Assembly: GCA_050695155.1 (NCBI GenBank)
Contig: JBOGTO010000216.1
Location: forward strand, 1 to 22,043
DNA length: 22,043 nucleotides
Reading direction: 5' to 3'
Source of the DNA: CF-113 sp050695155
Lineage (GTDB): Bacteria > Chloroflexota > Ktedonobacteria > Ktedonobacterales > Ktedonobacteraceae
Within the stretch, counting starts at the first letter, position 1; each line of letters starts with the position of its first letter. The notes under the pieces were generated by a model. That model worked only from the letters and a program-made list of their open reading frames with translations. It was not told the origin of the DNA and searched no databases. Positions 15,650 to 22,043 of the stretch are shown piece by piece. The position numbers were made by a program, and so were the translations under genes.

Positions 15650-17169
15650 GAACAACCTCCCACGTTATACGGTGCGCTCAGACGCGCTTCTCCTGGCGCG
15701 GGTAGCCCCATCGCCTGCATCAATTGGGGCGCGATCATAAAGGCCGAGTAATTTGCGTCATGATTGGTATGCGGGCAGACACCGGGGCCTGACAAAGCCA
15801 GCAACGTTTGTTTGCTGCTACCCTGACCTGTGCTTCCCATACCATAGAAGTTATCGGCGTCGGTATGATTGGCCTGCGCCTGGCTGGTCGTCAGAGCAAT
15901 CAGCGTGTTCGAGAGCATCCCTTGCTGTCCAAGCCAGGCAAGCAGTTGACCAAAGGTTTGATCCGCCAGTTGCAGCGCCTGCTGGTAATCATCGCCCGGC
16001 GCGTCGGGGCTGGAACTGGCATCAAGGACTGATAGCGTTGGCAATTCACCATAGAGCATGAAGCCGTTGGAGTTCTGCTGGCCTTCCTGAACCGCCGCCT
16101 GCATCTGCGCCAACCAGGAACTTGCTGAAAAGCTGCTAGAACGCTGCAAAATATCCAGGTTGCGCGTCGTGGCATCGCTCAAAATGAAGTCGCTGCCCGC
16201 CACAACGCCGGTCTGCATTCCGTAGCCCTTTGCCACATCAAAGATAGATGCCTGCCCGAAGAGGTGCGCGGCCCGTCCACCGGTAAACCAGTAGGTGGTA
16301 TCCACGTTGTCGGGCATTCCCCAGGCTACCGGATGCGGCCAGGGATCAAAAGTCGCCCACTGCGGGTAAGCGCCTGTCAACAAGGCATACTGGTCGAGCG
16401 GCCTCCAACCATACGGCAACCATATTGATGACGCAACATTGGCGCGTTGCAAGAAGGCGCGCAAGTTGGTGGTCTGGTCAAGCAAGGCGGGATCGTTGAG
16501 CAGCGAAGCGGCATAAAAGCCGCGCACATCAATCAAGATCAAGTTTCTGGCCTGGTGCGCTCCTACCGTGCGCTGTCCCGGCGCGGCTATGGCCCGCAAT
16601 GGCAACCGCACATGCGCGCGATCCCCATTGAGCGCAATCGACGAAAAGACGCGCTCGCCATAGTATTTACCATCGCCCATGAGGTTGTAGCGACTGGCTA
16701 CAATCGTATAAAGTCCTCTGGCTATACGAAAGAACACATAATTACCTTGCGCATCGGTCAGCGTATGCAGCGCGGCGCTGGTTGGCTGCCCCGCCTGCAC
16801 AGGCAGGTCTAACCACACGACCGCGTTTGCTATAGCCTGTCCGCTACGCGCATCGACTACTGTGCCAGAAAGCGTATATCCACCTTGCTTGAACTGGAAG
16901 CCGGGAATGATGCCCTGTTGCACGGTAATATCCGGGTCGTCATCTTCGGGATCATGCGCGTCGCCCACTACCGGCTGAAATGAGGGAGTTGGCAGTACAA
17001 GAACCTGGCGCGCTGGCGACGGCGCTTGTAACTGCAATAATACGTAACATGCGCTCCCAACCAGGGCAAGGCACAGCGCTATACTGCAAACGACGATCAG
17101 CCTTCTATGCTTCCCACGCCTGCCTGTGTGTGTAACTTCATTCGTTTTTTCGGCCAACTGTGTTCGCAT
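15646..17169 (-). CDS. Membrane-anchored protein: CarboxypepD-regulatory-like plus degenerate AlkP-like domain
   Basis: The 507-residue product has a basic N-terminus, one membrane helix (about 24-46) and an acidic spacer containing DAHDPEDDDPD (70-80). A beta-sandwich resembling carboxypeptidase regulatory domains spans about 98-160 (SGTVVDARSGQAIANAVVWL, TDAQGNYVFFRI). From about 208 the layout follows alkaline-phosphatase-superfamily phosphodiesterases: NLILIDVRGFYA, then LRAFLQRANVASSIW, YALLTGAYPQ, TLIALTTSQAQANH and LLALSGPGV. The expected metal-ligand DHG after the TLI strand is absent (TTSQAQ), and the nucleophile Thr/Ser near the first strand is not obvious, so it may be a non-catalytic, binding member. 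The ATG at 17169 has no strong Shine-Dalgarno site, and it begins 13 bases after the previous stop. The stop overlaps the next start (ATGA). The domain calls are by eye. Confidence 0.72.
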   Translation of the reverse strand: MRTQLAEKTNEVTHTGRRGKHRRLIVVCSIALCLALVGSACYVLLQLQAPSPARQVLVLPTPSFQPVVGDAHDPEDDDPDITVQQGIIPGFQFKQGGYTLSGTVVDARSGQAIANAVVWLDLPVQAGQPTSAALHTLTDAQGNYVFFRIARGLYTIVASRYNLMGDGKYYGERVFSSIALNGDRAHVRLPLRAIAAPGQRTVGAHQARNLILIDVRGFYAASLLNDPALLDQTTNLRAFLQRANVASSIWLPYGWRPLDQYALLTGAYPQWATFDPWPHPVAWGMPDNVDTTYWFTGGRAAHLFGQASIFDVAKGYGMQTGVVAGSDFILSDATTRNLDILQRSSSFSASSWLAQMQAAVQEGQQNSNGFMLYGELPTLSVLDASSSPDAPGDDYQQALQLADQTFGQLLAWLGQQGMLSNTLIALTTSQAQANHTDADNFYGMGSTGQGSSKQTLLALSGPGVCPHTNHDANYSAFMIAPQLMQAMGLPAPGEARLSAPYNVGGCS

Positions 17170-17182
17170 GTATTTTTACCAT

Positions 17183-18499
17183 CTACAATCGAAATGCAAA
17201 TATGCCCCGGTCGCCTAAAGATGCCTGGTACAGCACACCCTGCGCTGCCACCGGCGAAGCGCGTAACTCTCCCAGCTTCCAGACAGCGCGTTGTTGTCCC
17301 GATTGCGCATCCAGAAGTTGCAACTGCCCGCCTTGCGTGGCAAGCGCCAACCATGTTTGCTGTGCAGTTCGCATGACTAAGGGAGAAGTGTTGAGGCTAC
17401 TTCCTGCCGCAATATGCCAGCGCGGTTGACCCGTCGCGGCATCGAGCGCGTAAAGATCGCCGTTGTAATCGCCTGTGTACAGCACGCCTGCCTGTGAATC
17501 TAAGGCAGGCGATGCTTGCGAAGCGCTTGCCATTTGATACTGCCAGCGCAACGCGCCAGAGCGCATGTCGAAGGCCACCACTTTGCCCGACCATGTAACC
17601 ACATAGACCAATCCCTGAGCAACATCCAGCAACGGGCCACCCGACATGCGTTCGCGCAGGTTAGCCTCCCATTGCTTGCGACCGGTGCGCAGGCTGAGCG
17701 CGTTAAATTCGGTGGATGCTCCGAGCGCGACATAGACGATGTTGTTTGCCACAACGGGCATCGAGCGCGTGGGCCAGAATTGCGCCAGGGTGTCCTCGGA
17801 GTGAAAGGCCCAGTATTCCTCACCCGTCAGCGCGTCCAGGCAGAACACCGAGTTCGCGCCGCTGCTCACTAACACTTCACGCCCGATCACCAGAGGAACG
17901 CCGCGCACGTTGCCAACGGTATCATAGCGCCAGCGCATCTGTCCGGTGCGCGCATCGAGGGCCGCGAGATAATGCCCGTCAAAAGCGAGATAGAGTAGCC
18001 CATGCCCCAGAGCTAACCCATCGCTCGTCAATTCACCACCAACAGCTACGCGCCATTGTTCCGCGCCACTTTGCGCGTTCAGTACGTGTAAATAGCCATC
18101 CGAAGCAAGCAGGTAAAGCAAGCCGTTGCTTTCCAACGGAGAGGTCAGCAGCGGCGTTCCCAGCGATTGATACCAGAGCGGCGCGGGCGACATGCTACAA
18201 CATTCCGGCATCGTCACATCGCGCGTCGCGGACGTATCGTAGCTCGCCAGTGTCCAGTTATTGCTGTCAACATGGTAATCGGCGGCAAGCGGCAACGGGG
18301 CATCATGCAGCAATATCTGCGAATACGGCAAGACAGGTTCGCCTGCCGCCATCATAGCAGCAGGTGTCTTGATCGAGATTACTACTGGCGTAGGGGATGT
18401 GGATGAGCAAGAGACTAATAGTACGGCAAGCGCAAGTATATATAACGCGAAGCCTTCTCGTTTCACAGATCTATTAATTGAATGCATACATAGCCCCAT
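17183..18499 (-). CDS. PQQ-type beta-propeller lipoprotein (BamB-like)
   Basis: The 438-residue product has a hydrophobic signal ending in the lipobox LVSC (Cys31). Seven propeller repeats follow, each with a signature such as VLNAQSGAEQW, ALDARTGQMRW, CLDALTGEEYW, ALSLRTGRKQW, AFDMRSGALRW, ALDAATGQPRW and LLDAQSG. It should be a surface lipoprotein acting as a protein-interaction or ligand-sensing scaffold; I see no quinoprotein catalytic residues. Two Cys (residues 100-101, in MPECCS) come before the propeller. The listed start (ATG 18499) overlaps the preceding gene by 26 bases, and an ATG four codons in (18487) is also possible. Neither has a strong ribosome binding site, so the overlap suggests translational coupling. 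Confidence 0.85.
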   Translation of the reverse strand: MGLCMHSINRSVKREGFALYILALAVLLVSCSSTSPTPVVISIKTPAAMMAAGEPVLPYSQILLHDAPLPLAADYHVDSNNWTLASYDTSATRDVTMPECCSMSPAPLWYQSLGTPLLTSPLESNGLLYLLASDGYLHVLNAQSGAEQWRVAVGGELTSDGLALGHGLLYLAFDGHYLAALDARTGQMRWRYDTVGNVRGVPLVIGREVLVSSGANSVFCLDALTGEEYWAFHSEDTLAQFWPTRSMPVVANNIVYVALGASTEFNALSLRTGRKQWEANLRERMSGGPLLDVAQGLVYVVTWSGKVVAFDMRSGALRWQYQMASASQASPALDSQAGVLYTGDYNGDLYALDAATGQPRWHIAAGSSLNTSPLVMRTAQQTWLALATQGGQLQLLDAQSGQQRAVWKLGELRASPVAAQGVLYQASLGDRGIFAFRL

Positions 18500-19679
18500 T
18501 CAGGCTACCAACAAATAAATGCCCGTTCGCTAACGAGGCCGCGCTGCGCACTTCACCCGTCGTGTAACGCCAGGCAGGTCGTCCCGTCTGCATATTAAGA
18601 GCATAGAAATTGCCGTCGTCGGAGCCAATATATATGAAGCCAGCCGCCACCACTGGAGTCGCTAATATCTGCGCGCCCATCGCAAAACGCCATAATAAAT
18701 GCCCATGTTGCCCATCGAGACAGATCAATTCCCCACGATAATCCCCTACGTACAATTTCCCGCCGGCCAGTGCCATACTGCCACCTATGCCATCGACGAG
18801 CGATTGTTTCGTCTTGCCATTGAGCGTATAGAGCCAGAGCATGTTGCCGTGTACGCGATCTAACGCGAAAATCTGGCCGTGCCAGGTCGCAATATAGAGC
18901 GTTCCCGCATTCACCAGGGGCGCGCTGGTGATACGATCGCCCGTATCAAACGACCAGATAATTTGTCCGCTCGTCAAATCGAGCGCCCAGAGGTGTGTAT
19001 CTGAGCCGAGACCGAAATAAACGGTATTACCAGCTACGGCGGGCGAGCCACTGCTAGGCCAGCCTACTACGCCGCGATGAAACTTCCACAGCAAACTCCC
19101 GTTCGTGGCATTGAGCGTCCACAGTGTGGTGCGCGAAGTCATCAGCACACGGCTGCCAACTACTAACGGCGGAGCTTCAATTCTCTCTGTAATGGCAAAT
19201 GTCCAGTAAACGGCACCCGTGCGAGCATCGAGCGCTTCCATAGTGGTGCCACGCGCCGCCACAAACAGCGTCTGGCCCTCCAGCGCAGGTGTTGAATCGG
19301 TGAGGTCGTTGCCCACTTCGGCGCGCCAGATCATGGCTCCGGTGGATTGCGAAAGGGCGTAGAGGTAGCCATCGGTGCTGGCGATATAGACCATACCCAG
19401 ACCAGCTACGGCAGATGAGAAAATGGGAGCGAACTTGCGCGACCAGGCGAGCTTGCCTGTCAGCGAATGCGGTTGCACCAGCGCATCGACATAGCCAGTG
19501 TGGCCGGGATCATAACCAAACATAGGCCAATCACCAACACTTGAGCCTTGCAGCAATGCTGCTGGAACTACTCTGTTGTGCTGAGTAACTGTAGTCGCAG
19601 ACTTTCGTGCCGTAGTCGAACCACAGGCAGCAAGTGTACATACGAGACACAGCAAGAACGCTAGCGATTTCAGCCGCAC
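18474..19679 (-). CDS. PQQ-type beta-propeller lipoprotein, first gene of the operon
   Basis: The 401-residue product starts MRLKSLAFLLCLVCTLAAC, a standard lipoprotein signal with Cys19 as the lipidation site. Blades follow with ALSQSTGAMIW, ALDARTGAVYW, TLNATNGSLLW, ALDLTSGQIIW, ALDRVHGNMLW, CLDGQHGHLLW and ALNMQTGRPAW, consistent with a seven- or eight-bladed propeller. It is a paralogue of the next gene by architecture and probably by duplication. The start codon is GTG at 19679, with AAGG about eight bases upstream. It leads a six-gene unit that ends at 12004 and is divergent from the metallo-hydrolase gene. Extracellular localisation is well supported; the ligand is unknown. Confidence 0.88.
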   Translation of the reverse strand: MRLKSLAFLLCLVCTLAACGSTTARKSATTVTQHNRVVPAALLQGSSVGDWPMFGYDPGHTGYVDALVQPHSLTGKLAWSRKFAPIFSSAVAGLGMVYIASTDGYLYALSQSTGAMIWRAEVGNDLTDSTPALEGQTLFVAARGTTMEALDARTGAVYWTFAITERIEAPPLVVGSRVLMTSRTTLWTLNATNGSLLWKFHRGVVGWPSSGSPAVAGNTVYFGLGSDTHLWALDLTSGQIIWSFDTGDRITSAPLVNAGTLYIATWHGQIFALDRVHGNMLWLYTLNGKTKQSLVDGIGGSMALAGGKLYVGDYRGELICLDGQHGHLLWRFAMGAQILATPVVAAGFIYIGSDDGNFYALNMQTGRPAWRYTTGEVRSAASLANGHLFVGSLNGAMYAFN

Positions 19680-19794
19680 AATCTACGCCTTTCAGAACTA
19701 CAAGAAGAATCATCTGTCCAAGTAAACGCTCTCTTCTCGTGAAATCCCGCAGGCTCATCCGAAAGGGCCTTTTCTTTCTGGCGCGGAAATGGAA

Positions 19795-19800
19795 TATAAT
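19795..19800 (+). promoter_or_regulatory. Possible -10 element for the metallo-hydrolase gene
   Basis: A perfect TATAAT lies 65 bases upstream of the ATG at 19865. No good -35 hexamer lies at 16-18 bases before it, so support is limited. Confidence 0.35.
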
Positions 19801-19864
19801 CAAGCAGAGGATGTTTTAATTGACGCTAAGAAGCAAAAAGACAGGAACAAAGGAGACATCAACT

Positions 19865-20476
19865 ATGACAACAGGTAACGATCGACCCGGAGCTTCATCG
19901 GCAGAGGTGCATATTCTTTTTAATGGATATGCCGACGACGGAGACACACCAACCATGAGCCGCGTTGCATCAACAGTGGCATTTGTGCGCGAAGGGAATA
20001 AGCGCGTGATTATCGATCCAGGCATGGTACCGAACCCCGGAGCCATGCTTGAGCCATTGGCTGCTTTAGGGGTTTCGCCGGACACTATCACCGACGTGAT
20101 CTTCTCGCATCACCATCCCGACCATACCCTCAACGCAGCCCTGTTTCCCCATGCGCGTTTCCACGATAACTGGGCTATTTATCAGGGGGACAACTGGGAG
20201 AATCGCGAGGCCGAGGGGTATGAAATCTCGCCCTCCATTCGTCTGATCGAGACCCCTGGACATACCGCGCAAGACATCACGACTCTGGTTGGCACATCGG
20301 ATGGCGTCGTAGCCTTCACACATCTGTGGTGGTCTGCTGAGGGACCCGCTGATGATCCGCTCGCTACAGACAATGACGCGCTGCACCGCAACCGCCAGCG
20401 CGTGTTACAGGTAGCGACACTGATTGTACCGGGTCATGGCGCGCCCTTTACTCCAAGCGAGTCCACGCCCCGCTAA
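19865..20476 (+). CDS. Metallo-beta-lactamase-fold hydrolase (MBLAC1-like)
   Basis: The 203-residue product begins at the ATG at 19865, with AGGAG ten bases upstream; an upstream TTG at 19820 is unlikely. The fold is shown by DPGMVPNPG after the first strands, the zinc motif HHHPDH (82-87), His133 in TPGHT and His191 in VPGHG. Human MBLAC1 and related small cytoplasmic hydrolases share this spacing. The position that normally supplies the bridging Asp after the VVAF strand reads THLWW, with His153 and no Asp, so metal binding may be altered. No signal peptide is present. It is divergent from the six-gene operon, and the substrate is unknown. Confidence 0.88.
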   Translation: MTTGNDRPGASSAEVHILFNGYADDGDTPTMSRVASTVAFVREGNKRVIIDPGMVPNPGAMLEPLAALGVSPDTITDVIFSHHHPDHTLNAALFPHARFHDNWAIYQGDNWENREAEGYEISPSIRLIETPGHTAQDITTLVGTSDGVVAFTHLWWSAEGPADDPLATDNDALHRNRQRVLQVATLIVPGHGAPFTPSESTPR

Positions 20477-20485
20477 GACAGGTGA

Positions 20486-20552
20486 CTCATTAGAATGAGA
20501 TGCGATGATGGGCAATCAGCGACTGCCCATCATCGCATCTCATTCTAATGAG
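20486..20552. repeat. Perfect 29-bp inverted repeat
   Basis: Arms at 20486-20514 and 20524-20552 are exact reverse complements with a nine-base loop (ATCAGCGAC). It begins nine bases after the metallo-hydrolase stop. No T-tract follows directly; a separate terminator-like hairpin lies 30 bases further on. It could act as an mRNA-stabilising hairpin or be a palindromic element. Confidence 0.85.
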
Positions 20553-20572
20553 CTTATGAGGTAACTGAGATC

Positions 20573-20606
20573 AAAAAGTAACAGATATGAAGATATCTGC
20601 TTTTTT
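20573..20606 (+). terminator. Intrinsic terminator after the metallo-hydrolase gene
   Basis: CAGATAT (20582-20588) and ATATCTG (20593-20599) pair around a GAAG loop and are followed by CTTTTTT (20600-20606). An AAAAAG at 20573-20578 could pair with the T-tract, so the structure could terminate in both directions. Confidence 0.65.
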
Positions 20607-20683
20607 GCCGTTTACTTGTAGCAGTAGATAAGTTATCATCGCCAGTCATTTTGTGTCATGGCGAAGAATGAAGGATATACTAC

Positions 20684-21949
20684 ATGCTACGTGTATTTAA
20701 TACAACTATCTTGGGTATATGCATCCTGGTGGTCGTTGCCATCGGAATATTTAAGTTTTTTGAGCCGCATACTGTGGGCGCATCTGCCATCAATCATACG
20801 CGTATTTCGCAACCTCCAACCCTGGCCGCGCGCGTTACTGAGAAGAAACACGGCACAAGTAGCGCTCCTGCTGGCAAACAAGGAACTCGCCGGAGCGGTC
20901 AACCAATCGTGGAGCAGAAACACGCAACGGACAGCGCTTTTGCTGACGGTCCATATACGGTGGAAGGAAACGCTATCATAGGAGCAGATGGCAAACGTTA
21001 TTTGTTTCACGGTGTCGGGCGCGATAGCCTGGAATACAACTGCTGGGGCGATGGACATTTTGACGCGCAGGAATTGGCCTACATGGGATCGGGAAGCGGA
21101 AAATATGCTGTCACCTACTGGGGCGCGAACACCGTGCGCCTGCCGCTCTCAGAGGGCATCTGGTTGAATGGGCAATCCTCGCAGGGATGCAGCGCGGCGC
21201 AATACCAGGCACTCATCAACCAGGTCGTAAATTCGCTGACCACGCTCAAGTTGAATGTCATACTCGATTTACAATGGTCGGATGCTGGCGGCCAATCCCT
21301 GCAAGCAGGAGGTCCCTGGGCCTTGCCCGATGCCGATAGCGTGATTTTCTGGCAGCAGGTAGCCGCCATCTACAAATCCTATCCCAACGTGCTGTTCGAG
21401 CTATTCAACGAGCCGCACCCCGGCACCTGGGCCTGCTGGCTCTCCGGCTGTACCATCAACGATTATGGTTATTCGCAGGATTGCAACTGCAACAAGTCTC
21501 TCACCTTTAACAGCGCCGGTATGCAAGCGCTGGTCAACGCGGTGCGCGGTACAGGCGCGACCAACCTGGTACTCGTGGCAGGCATGAATTGGGGCTACGA
21601 CCTGAGCCAGATTACGAAGTTCCCCATTTCGGGAACAAACGTGGTTTACGATACACACCCCTACCCATACACAGAAAAACAGCCCAATACCTGGAATGCC
21701 GCATTTGGCGCGATCAGTAAGACATACCCCGTCATGTCGGCGGAAAGCGGCGAATACGACTGTGGCACCGGTTATATGAGCCAGTTGCTGGCCTACTTCG
21801 ACGCACACCAGATTAGCTGGTCCGCCTGGGCCTGGGTTGTGCAGGGTTCGCAATGCGGCTATCCTCTGCTGATCCGCGACTATCGCGGTACCCCCACCGC
21901 CGGGATGGGCCAGTTGATCTACCAGCACCTCCAGAGCTATCTAAAATAG
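20684..21949 (+). CDS. Secreted or membrane-anchored GH5 glycoside hydrolase (endoglucanase-like)
   Basis: The 421-residue product has a signal-anchor helix (about 8-25) and then a Ser/Thr/Lys/Gln-rich linker to about residue 88. A GH5-type (beta/alpha)8 barrel follows. The acid/base Glu243 sits in LFELFNEPHPG after strand 4; HPYPY (325-329) supplies the conserved His and Tyr. The nucleophile is Glu354 in PVMSAESGEY after strand 7, and WSAWAW (379-384) matches strand 8. Several Cys residues near 120, 169, 251-269, 360 and 391 suggest disulfides, in keeping with an exported enzyme. Cellulose or another beta-glucan or mannan is the probable substrate. The ATG has AAGGA nine bases upstream. It stands alone after the terminator at 20573-20606. 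The family is well supported; the substrate is not. Confidence 0.9.
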   Translation: MLRVFNTTILGICILVVVAIGIFKFFEPHTVGASAINHTRISQPPTLAARVTEKKHGTSSAPAGKQGTRRSGQPIVEQKHATDSAFADGPYTVEGNAIIGADGKRYLFHGVGRDSLEYNCWGDGHFDAQELAYMGSGSGKYAVTYWGANTVRLPLSEGIWLNGQSSQGCSAAQYQALINQVVNSLTTLKLNVILDLQWSDAGGQSLQAGGPWALPDADSVIFWQQVAAIYKSYPNVLFELFNEPHPGTWACWLSGCTINDYGYSQDCNCNKSLTFNSAGMQALVNAVRGTGATNLVLVAGMNWGYDLSQITKFPISGTNVVYDTHPYPYTEKQPNTWNAAFGAISKTYPVMSAESGEYDCGTGYMSQLLAYFDAHQISWSAWAWVVQGSQCGYPLLIRDYRGTPTAGMGQLIYQHLQSYLK

Positions 21950-22001
21950 CTCTGTTTGAACCTTTGTGATATGCTTTTCTCTATAGAACACCATGTACTC
22001 G

Positions 22002-22034
22002 TTTTCTTGCCGCCTGTGGCGAACTAAGGGAAAG
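22002..22034 (-). repeat. Dispersed short repeat, copy 2
   Basis: The reverse strand carries the core GCCACAGGCGGCAAGAAAA (22002-22020), one mismatch from 7668-7686. It lies 52 bases after the GH5 stop, near the window edge. The rest of the 94-base end segment shows no gene. Confidence 0.55.
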
Positions 22035-22043
22035 GTCTGTGGG

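Noticed and set aside
19820..19864. TTG start 15 codons upstream of the metallo-hydrolase ATG
   Set aside because: AGGAG stands directly before the ATG at 19865, and the extra residues resemble no part of the fold.
20658..20981. 107-codon open frame overlapping the start of the GH5 gene
   Set aside because: It is out of frame with the well-supported GH5 gene and has no recognisable features.

Overview
The window reads as bacterial chromosome, about 55% G+C by eye, densely coded and with short intergenic gaps. I infer a soil-type Chloroflexota, probably a Ktedonobacteria relative. The reasons are many lipoproteins with PQQ-type beta-propellers, GC-rich palindromic repeats of the GTAGGGGC / GGGCGGGGC type, and proteins resembling that group's. 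No rRNA, tRNA, CRISPR array, insertion sequence or phage gene is visible, and no gap longer than about 210 bases lacks a gene.

Layout. (1) 142-1653 (+) encodes a membrane-anchored beta-propeller protein. It converges with a minus-strand pair: full-length chromosome-segregation SMC (6151-2390) followed by a single-pass membrane protein (2337-1690). (2) 6323-8164 (+) holds an ArsB/NhaD-type permease and a UspA-type protein. A separate gene with a good sigma70-like promoter follows at 8342-9124, encoding a two-pass membrane protein with a Pro/Gln/Tyr tail; a bidirectional terminator lies after it. (3) A formyltransferase (10163-9237, minus) is divergent from a translationally coupled pair, YggX-like Fe(II)-trafficking protein and radical SAM protein (10228-11984, +). 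(4) A six-gene minus-strand operon runs from 19679 to 12004: two beta-propeller lipoproteins, an AlkP-like membrane protein that looks degenerate, an FxLYD-like lipoprotein, an FtsX-type ABC permease and its ATPase. Four-base stop/start overlaps or gaps of about 15 bases join most of these genes. (5) 19865-20476 (+) is a metallo-beta-lactamase-fold protein, and 20684-21949 (+) is a secreted or membrane-anchored GH5 glycosidase.

The main discovery is in the radical SAM gene. Its apparent UGA stop at 11943-11945 is followed in frame by codons for Ala-Glu-Pro, giving a Cys-Sec-Ala-Glu-Pro tail and then 9 more residues to a second stop at 11982-11984. A 6-bp hairpin with a 5-base loop containing G-U sits at the right distance after the UGA to be a bacterial SECIS element. 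The gene is therefore very probably a selenoprotein that ordinary annotation truncates. The coupled upstream yggX gene suggests that iron supply or iron-sulfur protection is linked to this enzyme.

The second theme is repeats inside genes. An imperfect 157-bp palindrome lies in frame within the cytoplasmic linker of the ABC permease, and a 13-bp perfect hairpin lies within the N-terminal coding region of the FxLYD-like lipoprotein. The third is the six-gene operon itself, which looks like an uncharacterised envelope system in which an ABC mechanotransducer or exporter is coupled to BamB-like propeller lipoproteins.
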